Shown piece by piece: positions 7,463-12,900 of a DNA stretch of 13,337 nucleotides. The stretch comes from Thermococcales archaeon 44_46. GTDB lineage: Archaea; Methanobacteriota_B; Thermococci; Thermococcales; Thermococcaceae. A model generated the notes under the pieces. The model did not search any database, had not been told where the DNA came from, and was given only the letters and a program-made list of their open reading frames with translations. The position numbers and the translations under genes were made by a program. The DNA lies in contig LGET01000024.1 in NCBI GenBank assembly GCA_001507935.1, positions 1-13,337 of the forward strand, in the 5' to 3' direction. Position 1 is the stretch's first letter; each line of letters begins with the position of its first letter.

Positions 7463-7539
7463 GCCGGGGTAGCCTAGCTCGGTAGGGCGGCGGACTCGTA
7501 ATCCGCAGGTCCCGGGTTCAAATCCCGGTCCCGGCTCCA
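7463..7539 (+). tRNA. tRNA-Thr (anticodon CGU), CCA encoded
   Basis: The 77 bases fold as a full cloverleaf. The acceptor stem GCCGGGG pairs with TCCCGGC (one G-U), the D stem GCCT pairs with GGGC, and the anticodon stem GCGGA pairs with TCCGC around the loop CTCGTAA. The variable loop has 5 bases, and the T stem CCGGG/CCCGG closes the loop TTCAAAT. The anticodon CGT at 7497-7499 reads ACG, so the tRNA carries threonine. The discriminator is U73, followed by CCA in the DNA. There is no intron. Confidence 0.97.
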
Positions 7540-7552
7540 TATCCTCGTTTCT

Positions 7553-7603
7553 TATCTTTGAATCTATGCGGTGATAATCTTTAATTATATCTTTGAATCT
7601 ATG
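7553..7603 (+). promoter_or_regulatory. nre promoter: TATA box bracketed by a 16-base direct repeat
   Basis: TATCTTTGAATCTATG occurs twice without a mismatch, at 7553-7568 and 7588-7603, 35 bases apart. Between the copies lies TTTAATTATAT (about 7580-7590), a good TATA box that would start transcription near 7612, shortly before the nre ATG at 7624. The second copy also runs into ATCTA-TG-TAGAT, an inverted repeat at 7597-7608. The layout looks like operator sites on both sides of the core promoter. Confidence 0.5.
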
Positions 7604-7623
7604 TAGATACGGGTAGCTAGTGG

Positions 7624-8859
7624 ATGAAGTTGGATCCTAGTTTATGTATATTGTGCAGAGGCCGAGGATGGTGCGGCCTTGCATACTGCCCCGCAATAGC
7701 AAGAGCTCGGGCCACTTTACGAATTAGGCGCTCTGTTTCTTCAAAAGTTATTGAAGGTTCAACGCCTCCATCGGTCTTTGTTGGTAGAATTGGTTATCCA
7801 TACGTGAGAATAGGACCGGCGACACCTCCCTTGATGGGGGATACGAGCGTTTTTGATTTTCCTGAGATGTGGATTAATAGAAAAATAGAGGATATTCTCG
7901 AATATCGCTGGAGCCTGATCACGGGGATCAAAATAGCAAACGTCAAAAAGCCGGAAGACAGACTTATAGAGGAGTTAAGACTTTTGGCCATGAGTTCCAA
8001 GCCCGTTGATATTGAACTTGCCCTTAAAAAACCACCAAGGCCTTTCATGACGTTCAGTGAGCAAGAGCCACCGCAGGGACCACGATCTCCCCTTGCAAAC
8101 ATGAAGGTCATTGGAAACCCCTCAATTCCAAGGCCTGTAGAGAAAGTCTATGATGATACAGATTTGCCGGCATTTAAGGCCGTTGTTAGCCTTTATGAAT
8201 CTGGATTACCTGTTTCATATATACAAAAGATATTCAGCACCGGTGCATTTGGAATTAAAAAACAGAGAAGACTCGTCCCCACAAGGTGGAGCATTACTGC
8301 CGTGGATAGCATGCTCTGTAAAAAGCTCATCACGGAGATAAAAGAATACAATCCACTAAATGAGATCCTTGTGTTTAGATATCGCATTCACGAGAATCTC
8401 TTTATTGCCATTTTATACCCAGCAAAATGGAGTTATGAATGGATGGAGGCCTGGTGGCCCGGTTCCACTTGGAATCCGGGTCGGGATAATGTTGTTATCG
8501 AAGGCGATTATGAGGATTACCACGGGAGGACAAGCTACCCAAGCATAGGTGGCTGCTATTACGCAAGTATGCTTGCGACCCTCGAATATCTGAAGAGAAT
8601 AAAACGACAAGCTACTGCGATACTTCTTAGAGAGATTTATCCCGGCTTTAAGATACCGGTTGGTGTATGGTTTGTTAGGGAAAGCGTTAGGGCAATGCTT
8701 AATTCTCCACCTGTTTTGAAGACAGACAGTCTGGATGAAGTTTTGGAGTTTTTAGAAAAAGAAACAAAGCTTGGAAGTAGTAAATGGTTCTCTTCTTCAG
8801 TACTCTTGAGAAGAATACGATTCACTAGACCCATTGACAAGTTTTTGAAGAAAGATTGA
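7624..8859 (+). CDS. nreA: Nre-family archaeal DNA repair protein
   Basis: Nre proteins are archaea-specific and take part in the response to DNA damage, in some species by binding PCNA. The 411-residue protein has the N-terminal zinc-binding cluster C8, C11, C17 and C22 (C-x2-C-x5-C-x4-C). It also has the conserved block GRTSYPSIGGCYY (about residues 303-315), followed by the REIYPGFKIPVGVW segment. Length is normal for the family. The C-terminus, where some members carry a PCNA-interacting Q-x-x-L-x-x-F motif, ends here in RPIDKFLKKD; I see no clear motif of that type. The ATG at 7624 has only a weak GGGTAG site but gives the usual short lead before the first Cys. NreA versus NreB cannot be settled from sequence alone. 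The gene stands alone after tRNA-Thr. Confidence 0.88.
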   Translation: MKLDPSLCILCRGRGWCGLAYCPAIARARATLRIRRSVSSKVIEGSTPPSVFVGRIGYPYVRIGPATPPLMGDTSVFDFPEMWINRKIEDILEYRWSLITGIKIANVKKPEDRLIEELRLLAMSSKPVDIELALKKPPRPFMTFSEQEPPQGPRSPLANMKVIGNPSIPRPVEKVYDDTDLPAFKAVVSLYESGLPVSYIQKIFSTGAFGIKKQRRLVPTRWSITAVDSMLCKKLITEIKEYNPLNEILVFRYRIHENLFIAILYPAKWSYEWMEAWWPGSTWNPGRDNVVIEGDYEDYHGRTSYPSIGGCYYASMLATLEYLKRIKRQATAILLREIYPGFKIPVGVWFVRESVRAMLNSPPVLKTDSLDEVLEFLEKETKLGSSKWFSSSVLLRRIRFTRPIDKFLKKD

Positions 8860-8990
8860 GAGATCAAAAGGCCTAACAATGGCAAAGTGTTATAGCTTTG
8901 TTTAGTTAGTATATGGGTCAAATCTGAGCTAATCATGGTTTAAACATTTAAAAAGCGTTTTTATTAAATCCTTACGATAAGTATCTAAAT

Positions 8991-9008
8991 GTTTTATAAA
9001 TATAAAAC
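8991..9008. repeat. Perfect 18-base inverted repeat
   Basis: GTTTTATA and TATAAAAC are exact 8-base arms around AA. The element resembles two opposed TATA boxes and could be a protein-binding site or a bidirectional promoter core. A related single half, GTTTATAAAAC, recurs near 9097-9107. In such A+T-rich DNA, chance is a real alternative. Confidence 0.45.
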
Positions 9009-9276
9009 TATTTTGTTTCATGTTATCTCTCAAACTTTGACTTGATTTTTTACTTTTAATGATTTTTAATATAATACGATTTAAAATAGTGTTATGGTTT
9101 ATAAAACTCAGAGTAACGCAACTTTGAAATATCAAATTACATATAAATTACATTCTATTAAAGTAAAATTTTGCAAATTTTTACCTAATGCAAAAATAAT
9201 AAAACTTACTAATCATACATTTAGCTTTTCGTGACACTCACTTCTGTTTTGGAGTTGATGTATACTATTAGATATG

Positions 9277-9312
9277 CTTTTAAACTCCTGATGTGTTATA
9301 ATATGAGGTGAT
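9277..9312 (+). promoter_or_regulatory. Promoter and ribosome binding site of the small membrane-protein gene
   Basis: CTTTTAAA at 9277-9284 is a TATA box predicting a start near 9305. GAGGTGAT at 9305-9312 is an almost perfect match to the archaeal anti-Shine-Dalgarno sequence and sits five bases before the GTG at 9318. It decides the start of that gene. Confidence 0.6.
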
Positions 9313-9317
9313 AAGAC

Positions 9318-9659
9318 GTGTTGGACATACTCGGTTTTATTTTCTATGCTGGAGCTTCGCTTGTTATCCTATTTATAGCAGCGTTTTCAGGAGGTATATC
9401 GAGGTTACTGGCCCTCCCAGCAGCGCTTGGATACATACTGCTGGCCTTTTGGTCAATAGAGCAGGCAAGTTCTGATATAATGAGAAAGGACAGGAAGAGA
9501 GATGCGAGAATGATACTCCTCTTGAACATAGTCTCCTTTGGATTAGGGGCGTTGTCCTTCTACATCTACATGAACAGTATAGTGACGCCGATATTATTGC
9601 TTGGACCAGCGTTCGTGATTGGCCTCTGGAGATCCCTGCGGGAAAATAAAGGGCCTTGA
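9318..9659 (+). CDS. Small four-helix membrane protein of unknown function
   Basis: The 113-residue protein has four likely membrane helices at about residues 5-26, 29-50, 65-85 and 88-104. A basic loop between helices 2 and 3 (MRKDRKRDAR) should face the cytoplasm, and there is a short charged tail. The start is GTG, five bases after GAGGTGAT. I do not recognise the family; there are no charged residues inside the helices that would point to a transporter. It has its own promoter and is followed by two T-rich tracts that look like a terminator, so it is a one-gene unit. It is flanked on the left by the A+T-rich gap and on the right by the pair of unknown genes. Coding is well supported; function is not. 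Confidence 0.8.
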   Translation: MLDILGFIFYAGASLVILFIAAFSGGISRLLALPAALGYILLAFWSIEQASSDIMRKDRKRDARMILLLNIVSFGLGALSFYIYMNSIVTPILLLGPAFVIGLWRSLRENKGP

Positions 9660-9663
9660 AATT

Positions 9664-9696
9664 TTCCATTCTTTTTTGTTCTCAATGTTCTTTTTT
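9664..9696 (+). terminator. T-rich archaeal terminator
   Basis: Two runs of six T (9672-9677 and 9691-9696) lie just after the stop of the membrane-protein gene, with more T-rich sequence before them. Archaeal RNA polymerase ends at such tracts without needing a hairpin. Confidence 0.6.
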
Positions 9697-9743
9697 GTGC
9701 AGGTATTTTAGATATAATGTGCCTTATATGACAATTATGTATA

Positions 9744-10046
9744 GTGGTAAAAATAACAAACTTTAAAAGGATGCTGGCTGTAGTCACAAGGGTGAAAACG
9801 CGTGGGGGCTTACAATCACATAAAGACATAAAGAACCAAAACAGTCTCAAACTTGAAATAAAATATGCATGGGGTTATTCTATAAACTATCACCGATATA
9901 TTAATGACGACAAGAGCATCTATGTGATAGTTGGAGAAAACGTTTCCTGGAGAAAGCTCTCCATCCTTAGCAAAGAAAGTGGGATAAAATACATACTATA
10001 CCGTACTGATCTTGGAGAAATATTCTCAAACTTCGGAGGTGAATGA
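9744..10046 (+). CDS. Unknown small protein, first gene of a coupled pair
   Basis: The frame encodes up to 100 residues and is rich in K, Y, I and aromatic residues; it probably has a soluble alpha/beta fold (YVIVGENVSWRKLSIL, then GIKYILYR). I do not recognise it. The start is uncertain: GTG at 9744, ATG at 9771 and GTG at 9792 are all possible, and none has a good ribosome binding site. The strongest sign that it is a real gene is its end. The last codons contain GGAGGTGA (10035-10042), which is the ribosome binding site of the next gene, whose ATG lies one base after this stop. The pair is therefore a coupled operon. The leading basic segment (KRM...TRVKTRGG) may not be translated. Confidence 0.6.
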   Translation: MVKITNFKRMLAVVTRVKTRGGLQSHKDIKNQNSLKLEIKYAWGYSINYHRYINDDKSIYVIVGENVSWRKLSILSKESGIKYILYRTDLGEIFSNFGGE

Positions 10047-10047
10047 T

Positions 10048-10401
10048 ATGGAGGCAAAAAATGCTAATTTGTCCGAAATTGGCGCTAAATATCCTTCCCT
10101 TATACCTCTAGGGGTGGAAATACTAAAAGCCAAGGCCAAGGAAGCATGTATAACTAGAAGCAACCACCGCCCATTTATCAGAGAAAATCAGAAGACAAGA
10201 GAACTTGAGCTTGTGATTCCACTTGCCTCTCTTTCAAAGCTTGAAAAGTGTGTGCTAGAAGCTGTGGGATTCCCAAAAAGACCAGTCCGGGTTGGAGATA
10301 CCATGATTATAGCTATTGTTGTAGGTTTATCCGAGCTTGGTCAAATAGATCAAGAGTTAATGCAGATGCTCCGCACACTTTATTATACGCCGACATGTTG
10401 A
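10048..10401 (+). CDS. Unknown small protein, second gene of a coupled pair
   Basis: The 117-residue protein begins MEAKNANLSEIGAKYPSLIP. The ATG at 10048 sits five bases after GGAGGTGA, which lies inside the end of the preceding gene; the frame is open a little further upstream, but this site decides the start. The N-terminal half is mixed and polar. The second half contains LVIPLASLSKLEKCVLEAVGFP and then a hydrophobic helix (TMIIAIVVGLSEL, about residues 86-98) followed by an amphipathic helix. No motif or family is recognised. A two-gene unit of about 100-residue proteins, the first overlapping the translation signal of the second, is the layout of toxin-antitoxin or small partner systems. 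That is an analogy only. Confidence 0.65.
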   Translation: MEAKNANLSEIGAKYPSLIPLGVEILKAKAKEACITRSNHRPFIRENQKTRELELVIPLASLSKLEKCVLEAVGFPKRPVRVGDTMIIAIVVGLSELGQIDQELMQMLRTLYYTPTC

Positions 10402-10503
10402 ATATTTGTTTGATTATTACCACTTGTCATTGTAAAGGAAAAAATTAATGATAATGCCGGCTTATACAAGAACAACTCCCCAAATATTGTGAAACTATGT
10501 CTC

Positions 10504-10519
10504 TAGGGCAAAAGCCCTA
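10504..10519. repeat. Short perfect hairpin
   Basis: TAGGGC and GCCCTA pair over six bases around an AAAA loop. It is the most G+C-rich spot of this intergenic stretch, so it should be a stable hairpin if transcribed. No T-run follows it, so it is not a simple terminator. Confidence 0.5.
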
Positions 10520-10542
10520 ATGCAGGCACAAACTTCCATTTA

Positions 10543-10559
10543 TACAACTTTAAGTTGTA
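10543..10559. repeat. 17-base perfect inverted repeat
   Basis: TACAACTT and AAGTTGTA are exact 8-base arms around a single T, followed by an A-run. The central ACTTTAAGT resembles a symmetrical TATA core, so the element may be an operator over a promoter. A hairpin with a one-base loop cannot close fully, which argues for a DNA site rather than an RNA structure. Confidence 0.5.
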
Positions 10560-10787
10560 AAAAATTTGTGTTTTGTAATTCACAAAAATAATAATGTTAA
10601 ACTTTCTACTAAATTTTAAATAATAAGCAACTTATAATAGTAATGAACTTATTTTTTACTTTTGTGTTTTTCAAATTTCAATATATTGTAAATATTACCA
10701 ACCTACTTTATAGTAATAAATTCGAGTAAAAGTTGAGGATAAAGTAGGCACGTTATCTCCAAAAATACCATTTAAAGTAGTAAAAAA

Positions 10788-10832
10788 TTCCGGAGGGTAT
10801 TTATACTATAATGACGCTACAATCTTCCGGGG
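10788..10832 (+). promoter_or_regulatory. Zinc-finger gene promoter flanked by TTCCGG direct repeats
   Basis: TTCCGGAG at 10788-10795 and TTCCGGGG at 10825-10832 lie 37 bases apart on either side of TTTATACTATAAT (10800-10812), a TATA box that predicts a start near the second copy. The copies are G+C-rich islands in A+T-rich DNA, which makes them stand out as operator candidates. A second possible TATA lies at 10771-10779. Confidence 0.5.
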
Positions 10833-10839
10833 AAGAGAC

Positions 10840-10980
10840 ATGAAAAATACTCAAATGTTCGTGTGTCCCTTTTGCGGTTACAAGGCAAAAAGCTTAGAGG
10901 AATTAAAGCAACATATTCTTGAAAAACACACGCTGAATAGAGAAGATGTGAGAGGTATTAGATTCATTCAAAAATATTAA
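10840..10980 (+). CDS. Single C2H2 zinc-finger small protein
   Basis: The 46-residue protein contains one zinc finger, C9-x2-C12-x12-H25-x4-H30, within CPFCGYKAKSLEELKQHILEKH. The spacing and the Leu before the first His are those of classical C2H2 fingers. A short basic tail follows (REDVRGIRFIQKY). Such one-finger proteins are common in archaea and their viruses, and several bind DNA as small regulators; others bind RNA or protein. The ATG has a weak GGGGAAGAG site. The stop lies 35 bases before queD, and a TATA-like CAAAAATATTAAAAG runs across it, so queD probably has its own promoter. Whether this protein binds the repeats around its own promoter is an inference from position. Confidence 0.82.
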   Translation: MKNTQMFVCPFCGYKAKSLEELKQHILEKHTLNREDVRGIRFIQKY

Positions 10981-11015
10981 AAGCATCTCCTTGCTTTTTA
11001 TTTATGGTGATGCCT

Positions 11016-11471
11016 ATGTTCAAAATAGTTGAGAGAAAAATCGGATGGCACAAGGACTTTGACAGCTCTCATTTCCTGGCCTTGCCCTATGAGAGCAAGT
11101 GCCTTAGGATTCACGGGCATACATATAATGTTGATGTGGAAATATGGGGAGAGCTAAACGAAAACGGTATGATATTTGATTTCAACCACCTAAGCAACCT
11201 TATAAAGCTCCTCGATCATAAAATCCTTATCAGTGAAGACTGGGTAACTGACAAGAGGGATGGATACGTTGTTGTGGAGAAGAACGGCAAGCACCTAGAA
11301 CTCCCCGAAAATGAAGTTGTAGTCCTAAACAAGCCGAACGTAACGGCAGAGTACATTGCGGAGTGGTTTGCCGAGAGAATAGCGGAAAAGGCAGGGGAGA
11401 ACGTGAAGAAGATAAAGGTGAGAATTTGGGAGGATCCGAGGAGTTATGCCGAAATTACATTGAGTGTTTAA
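11016..11471 (+). CDS. queD: 6-carboxy-tetrahydropterin synthase QueD (PTPS family)
   Basis: QueD turns dihydroneopterin triphosphate into 6-carboxy-tetrahydropterin on the way to preQ0, the precursor of archaeosine in archaeal tRNA. The 151-residue protein has the zinc ligands H19, H33 and H35. The catalytic cysteine is C29 in C-x3-H-G-H, which marks QueD rather than the E-x3-H-G-H type of PTPS-III; D67-H68 in LLDHKIL and the late WEDP Glu complete the expected site. The ATG at 11016 lies four bases after GGTGAT (11006-11011); an ATG at 11004 is in frame but would place the start before that site. No other archaeosine gene is visible nearby. The cysteine motif is the main ground for choosing QueD over a biopterin enzyme. 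Confidence 0.9.
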   Translation: MFKIVERKIGWHKDFDSSHFLALPYESKCLRIHGHTYNVDVEIWGELNENGMIFDFNHLSNLIKLLDHKILISEDWVTDKRDGYVVVEKNGKHLELPENEVVVLNKPNVTAEYIAEWFAERIAEKAGENVKKIKVRIWEDPRSYAEITLSV

Positions 11472-11527
11472 GGATTCTTACCTAAAAAGTTAAGTTACCC
11501 TGCTCCATAATTTAGGGGGTGGTTGAG

Positions 11528-11950
11528 ATGAAGTTTTCAAGGGGTAGAAACTTTCTGTTTAGAATACCTGAAGGAAAGGAGTTTTTGAGTGCTGTAAATG
11601 AATTTGCAAAAAAGCACAACGTATTGATTGGAACTATCAGCGCAATTGGAACCCTCAAAAATCCAAAAATCGGATATTTTGAAGAGGAGAAGGGACAATA
11701 CAAGGTAATTGAGCTAGAAGGAACCTACGAACTGGTATCTGCTTTGGGAAATATAAGCATAAAAGATGATGAGCCTTTTGCCCATATTCATGTGAGTTTA
11801 GGCGACAAGGATGGAAAACTATTTGGCGGCCACTTGATTGAGGGAGAAGTTTTTGTCGCTGAAGTTTACATTCAGGAGCTCCTTGGCGAACCACTAATAA
11901 GAAAACCCCAAGAAAACGGGTTGGCTCTATGGGATGCTGAAGAAGAGTGA
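11528..11950 (+). CDS. PPC/DUF296 domain protein (PD1-like)
   Basis: The 140-residue protein is a single PPC (plant and prokaryote conserved, DUF296) domain. Visible marks are GTISAIGTLKNPKIGYF at residues 35-51, the metal-site histidines H86 and H88 in FAHIHVSLGD, and H102 in FGGHLIEG. In plants the domain is joined to AT-hooks and binds A+T-rich DNA; archaeal and bacterial copies stand alone as trimers and their role is not settled. No AT-hook (R-G-R-P) is present; an N-terminal SRGR is the nearest thing. The ATG at 11528 lies five bases after GGTGG (11518-11522). It follows queD after 56 bases, so the two could be co-transcribed, although a TATA-like AAAAAGTTAAG is also in the gap. Confidence 0.87.
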   Translation: MKFSRGRNFLFRIPEGKEFLSAVNEFAKKHNVLIGTISAIGTLKNPKIGYFEEEKGQYKVIELEGTYELVSALGNISIKDDEPFAHIHVSLGDKDGKLFGGHLIEGEVFVAEVYIQELLGEPLIRKPQENGLALWDAEEE

Positions 11951-11968
11951 AACAAATGTCAACTGAAC

Positions 11969-11991
11969 TTCTTGTTTCTTAAATATTTTTT
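11969..11991 (+). terminator. T-rich terminator after the PPC gene
   Basis: A pyrimidine-rich stretch ending in a run of six T lies about 20 bases after the PPC stop, as expected for an archaeal terminator. Confidence 0.45.
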
Positions 11992-12032
11992 GGGAGTGAT
12001 TATTGGATAACTACTTATTCTCTCAAAGTTGG

Positions 12033-12049
12033 CCTTCAAGACTTGAGGG
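12033..12049. promoter_or_regulatory. Imperfect palindrome upstream of the amidotransferase-like gene
   Basis: CCTTCAAG and CTTGAGGG form 8-base arms with one mismatch around an A. The site is about 60-75 bases before the ATG at 12109 and shortly upstream of the TATA-like region near 12057-12075. It could bind a dimeric regulator. GGAGGTGG at 12096-12103 is the ribosome binding site of the gene. Confidence 0.4.
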
Positions 12050-12108
12050 ACAAAATCTTTTAGAAAAACTATTTAGGCACTAGATATAGTTTAGTTGGAG
12101 GTGGGAAA

Positions 12109-12900
12109 ATGAAACCCATTATTGGAATTGTGGCTTCTTTTGACTGGGAAACCGGTGCCCTTACCATAAACGACACTTACGTTAAGAGGATTAGAGATGC
12201 TGGAGGGATACCCGTAGCAATTCCGCCGCTTCTGGGGATAACAGATGTTATCGAAGCGATAGATGGGCTTATAATTCCCGAAGGTCCCGATATTCACCCA
12301 AGATATTACGGGGAGACACTCTCTGATAAAATTGAATGGCTTGATGTACAGAGGGATGAATTTGAACTTGCCCTCATTAAAGTTGCCCTTGAGAAAGGCC
12401 TCCCCATGCTGGGAATAGGCAGAGGGGCACAGGCGATAAATGTTGCCCTAGGAGGTAGCTTGTATCAAGACGTTAGCGAAATCCCAAAAGCCATAAGACA
12501 CAATTGGCTTAAAAACGGAAAATTCTTGGTACATCCTGCCGCGAAAGTTCATGAAGTGAGGATAAAGCTGGACTCTCTGCTCTTTGAGATACTTAAGGAA
12601 AACCTGAATGTTGAGTCTACGAGCGAGGTTTTTATAGGGGTTAACAGCTTCCATCACCAGGCTATTAAGAAACTTGGAAATGATGTAAAACCGGTGGCAT
12701 ATGCAGAGGACGGAATAATAGAAGCCATTGAAGTAGAAGGGAGGTTTGCAATAGGAGTTCAGTGGTTGGCTGAGTACCTTGACGAGATGGAACCGCTTTT
12801 TAGGGCTCTTGTAAAGAAAGCCCTTGAATACAAAAAGAAAAAACTTGGCCTGCTAAACCCTAAAAACAATTCAATAAATCTCCCCGTGGAGGAGTTGTAA
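12109..12900 (+). CDS. Class-I glutamine amidotransferase-like protein (PuuD/C26 family) lacking Cys and His
   Basis: The 263-residue protein has the fold and length of gamma-glutamyl hydrolases such as PuuD: IIGIVAS at the start, DGLIIPEGPDIHPRYYG (52-68), the nucleophile-elbow region LGIGRGAQAINVALGGSLYQD (101-121), VNSFHHQA (178-185) and GVQWLAE (216-222). In active members the elbow reads G-I-C-R-G and the later motif V-Q-W-H-P-E. Here G104 (codon GGC at 12418-12420) replaces the Cys and L220 (TTG at 12766-12768) replaces the His; only E222 remains. The frame is otherwise intact, so this is probably a maintained pseudoenzyme or a protein with another role. A strong GGAGGTGG site fixes the start. 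The end overlaps the convergent radical-SAM gene by 30 bases. Family call is firm; activity is not expected. Confidence 0.88.
   Translation: MKPIIGIVASFDWETGALTINDTYVKRIRDAGGIPVAIPPLLGITDVIEAIDGLIIPEGPDIHPRYYGETLSDKIEWLDVQRDEFELALIKVALEKGLPMLGIGRGAQAINVALGGSLYQDVSEIPKAIRHNWLKNGKFLVHPAAKVHEVRIKLDSLLFEILKENLNVESTSEVFIGVNSFHHQAIKKLGNDVKPVAYAEDGIIEAIEVEGRFAIGVQWLAEYLDEMEPLFRALVKKALEYKKKKLGLLNPKNNSINLPVEEL

Larger units (their letters stand above)
8860..9317. other. A+T-rich intergenic stretch without convincing gene
   Basis: About 460 bases, much richer in A+T than the neighbouring genes. Frames present are short, lack ribosome binding sites and read as low-complexity I/K/N/F sequence. It holds several palindromic elements (GTTTAAAC at 8938-8945 and the 18-base inverted repeat at 8991-9008) and, at its right end, the promoter of the next gene. 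No decayed gene could be recognised. Confidence 0.6.
10402..10839. other. A+T-rich intergenic stretch with clustered inverted repeats
   Basis: About 440 bases with no convincing open frame. Its left half holds a run of inverted repeats: TAGGGC/GCCCTA at 10504-10519, TACAACTT/AAGTTGTA at 10543-10559 and TTTGTG/CACAAA at 10565-10586. The right half is plain A+T-rich sequence ending in the promoter of the zinc-finger gene. A small RNA could be encoded in the repeat cluster, but no box C/D motifs were found and H/ACA features are incomplete. Confidence 0.55.

Noticed and set aside
7463-7539. tRNA-Thr as integration site of a virus or plasmid
   Set aside because: No second copy of the tRNA 3' end is found in the window, no integrase gene is present, and the neighbouring nre is a core gene.
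7274-7540. Open frame on the minus strand across nikR and tRNA-Thr
   Set aside because: It reads the antisense of the tRNA and nikR, has no ribosome binding site and gives the well-known spurious peptide (EPGPGFEPGTCG type) that arises from tRNA genes.
8929-9135. Minus-strand frame of 68 codons in the A+T-rich gap
   Set aside because: It starts at a TTG without ribosome binding site, its product is low-complexity I/K/N/S sequence, and A+T-rich palindromes lie inside it.
10504-10586. CRISPR array suggested by clustered repeats
   Set aside because: The three repeats differ from each other, are inverted rather than regularly spaced direct repeats, and no cas gene is near.
10402-10839. Box C/D guide RNA in the gene-free stretch
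   Set aside because: No paired C (RUGAUGA) and D (CUGA) boxes at the usual spacing could be found.
10811-10843. Ten-codon frame ending in an ATGA overlap with the zinc-finger start, as a possible leader peptide
   Set aside because: The GGAGG site before it is too far away (about 14 bases), and if the TATA box at 10800-10812 is used the frame lies upstream of the transcript. It stays possible only if the TATA near 10771 is used.
12118-12420. Frameshift or sequencing error as explanation of the missing Cys in the amidotransferase-like gene
   Set aside because: The frame is open throughout with family motifs before and after. One base change (TGC to GGC) would explain the Cys, but the His motif is altered at two positions as well (H-P to L-A), so a single error cannot explain both.
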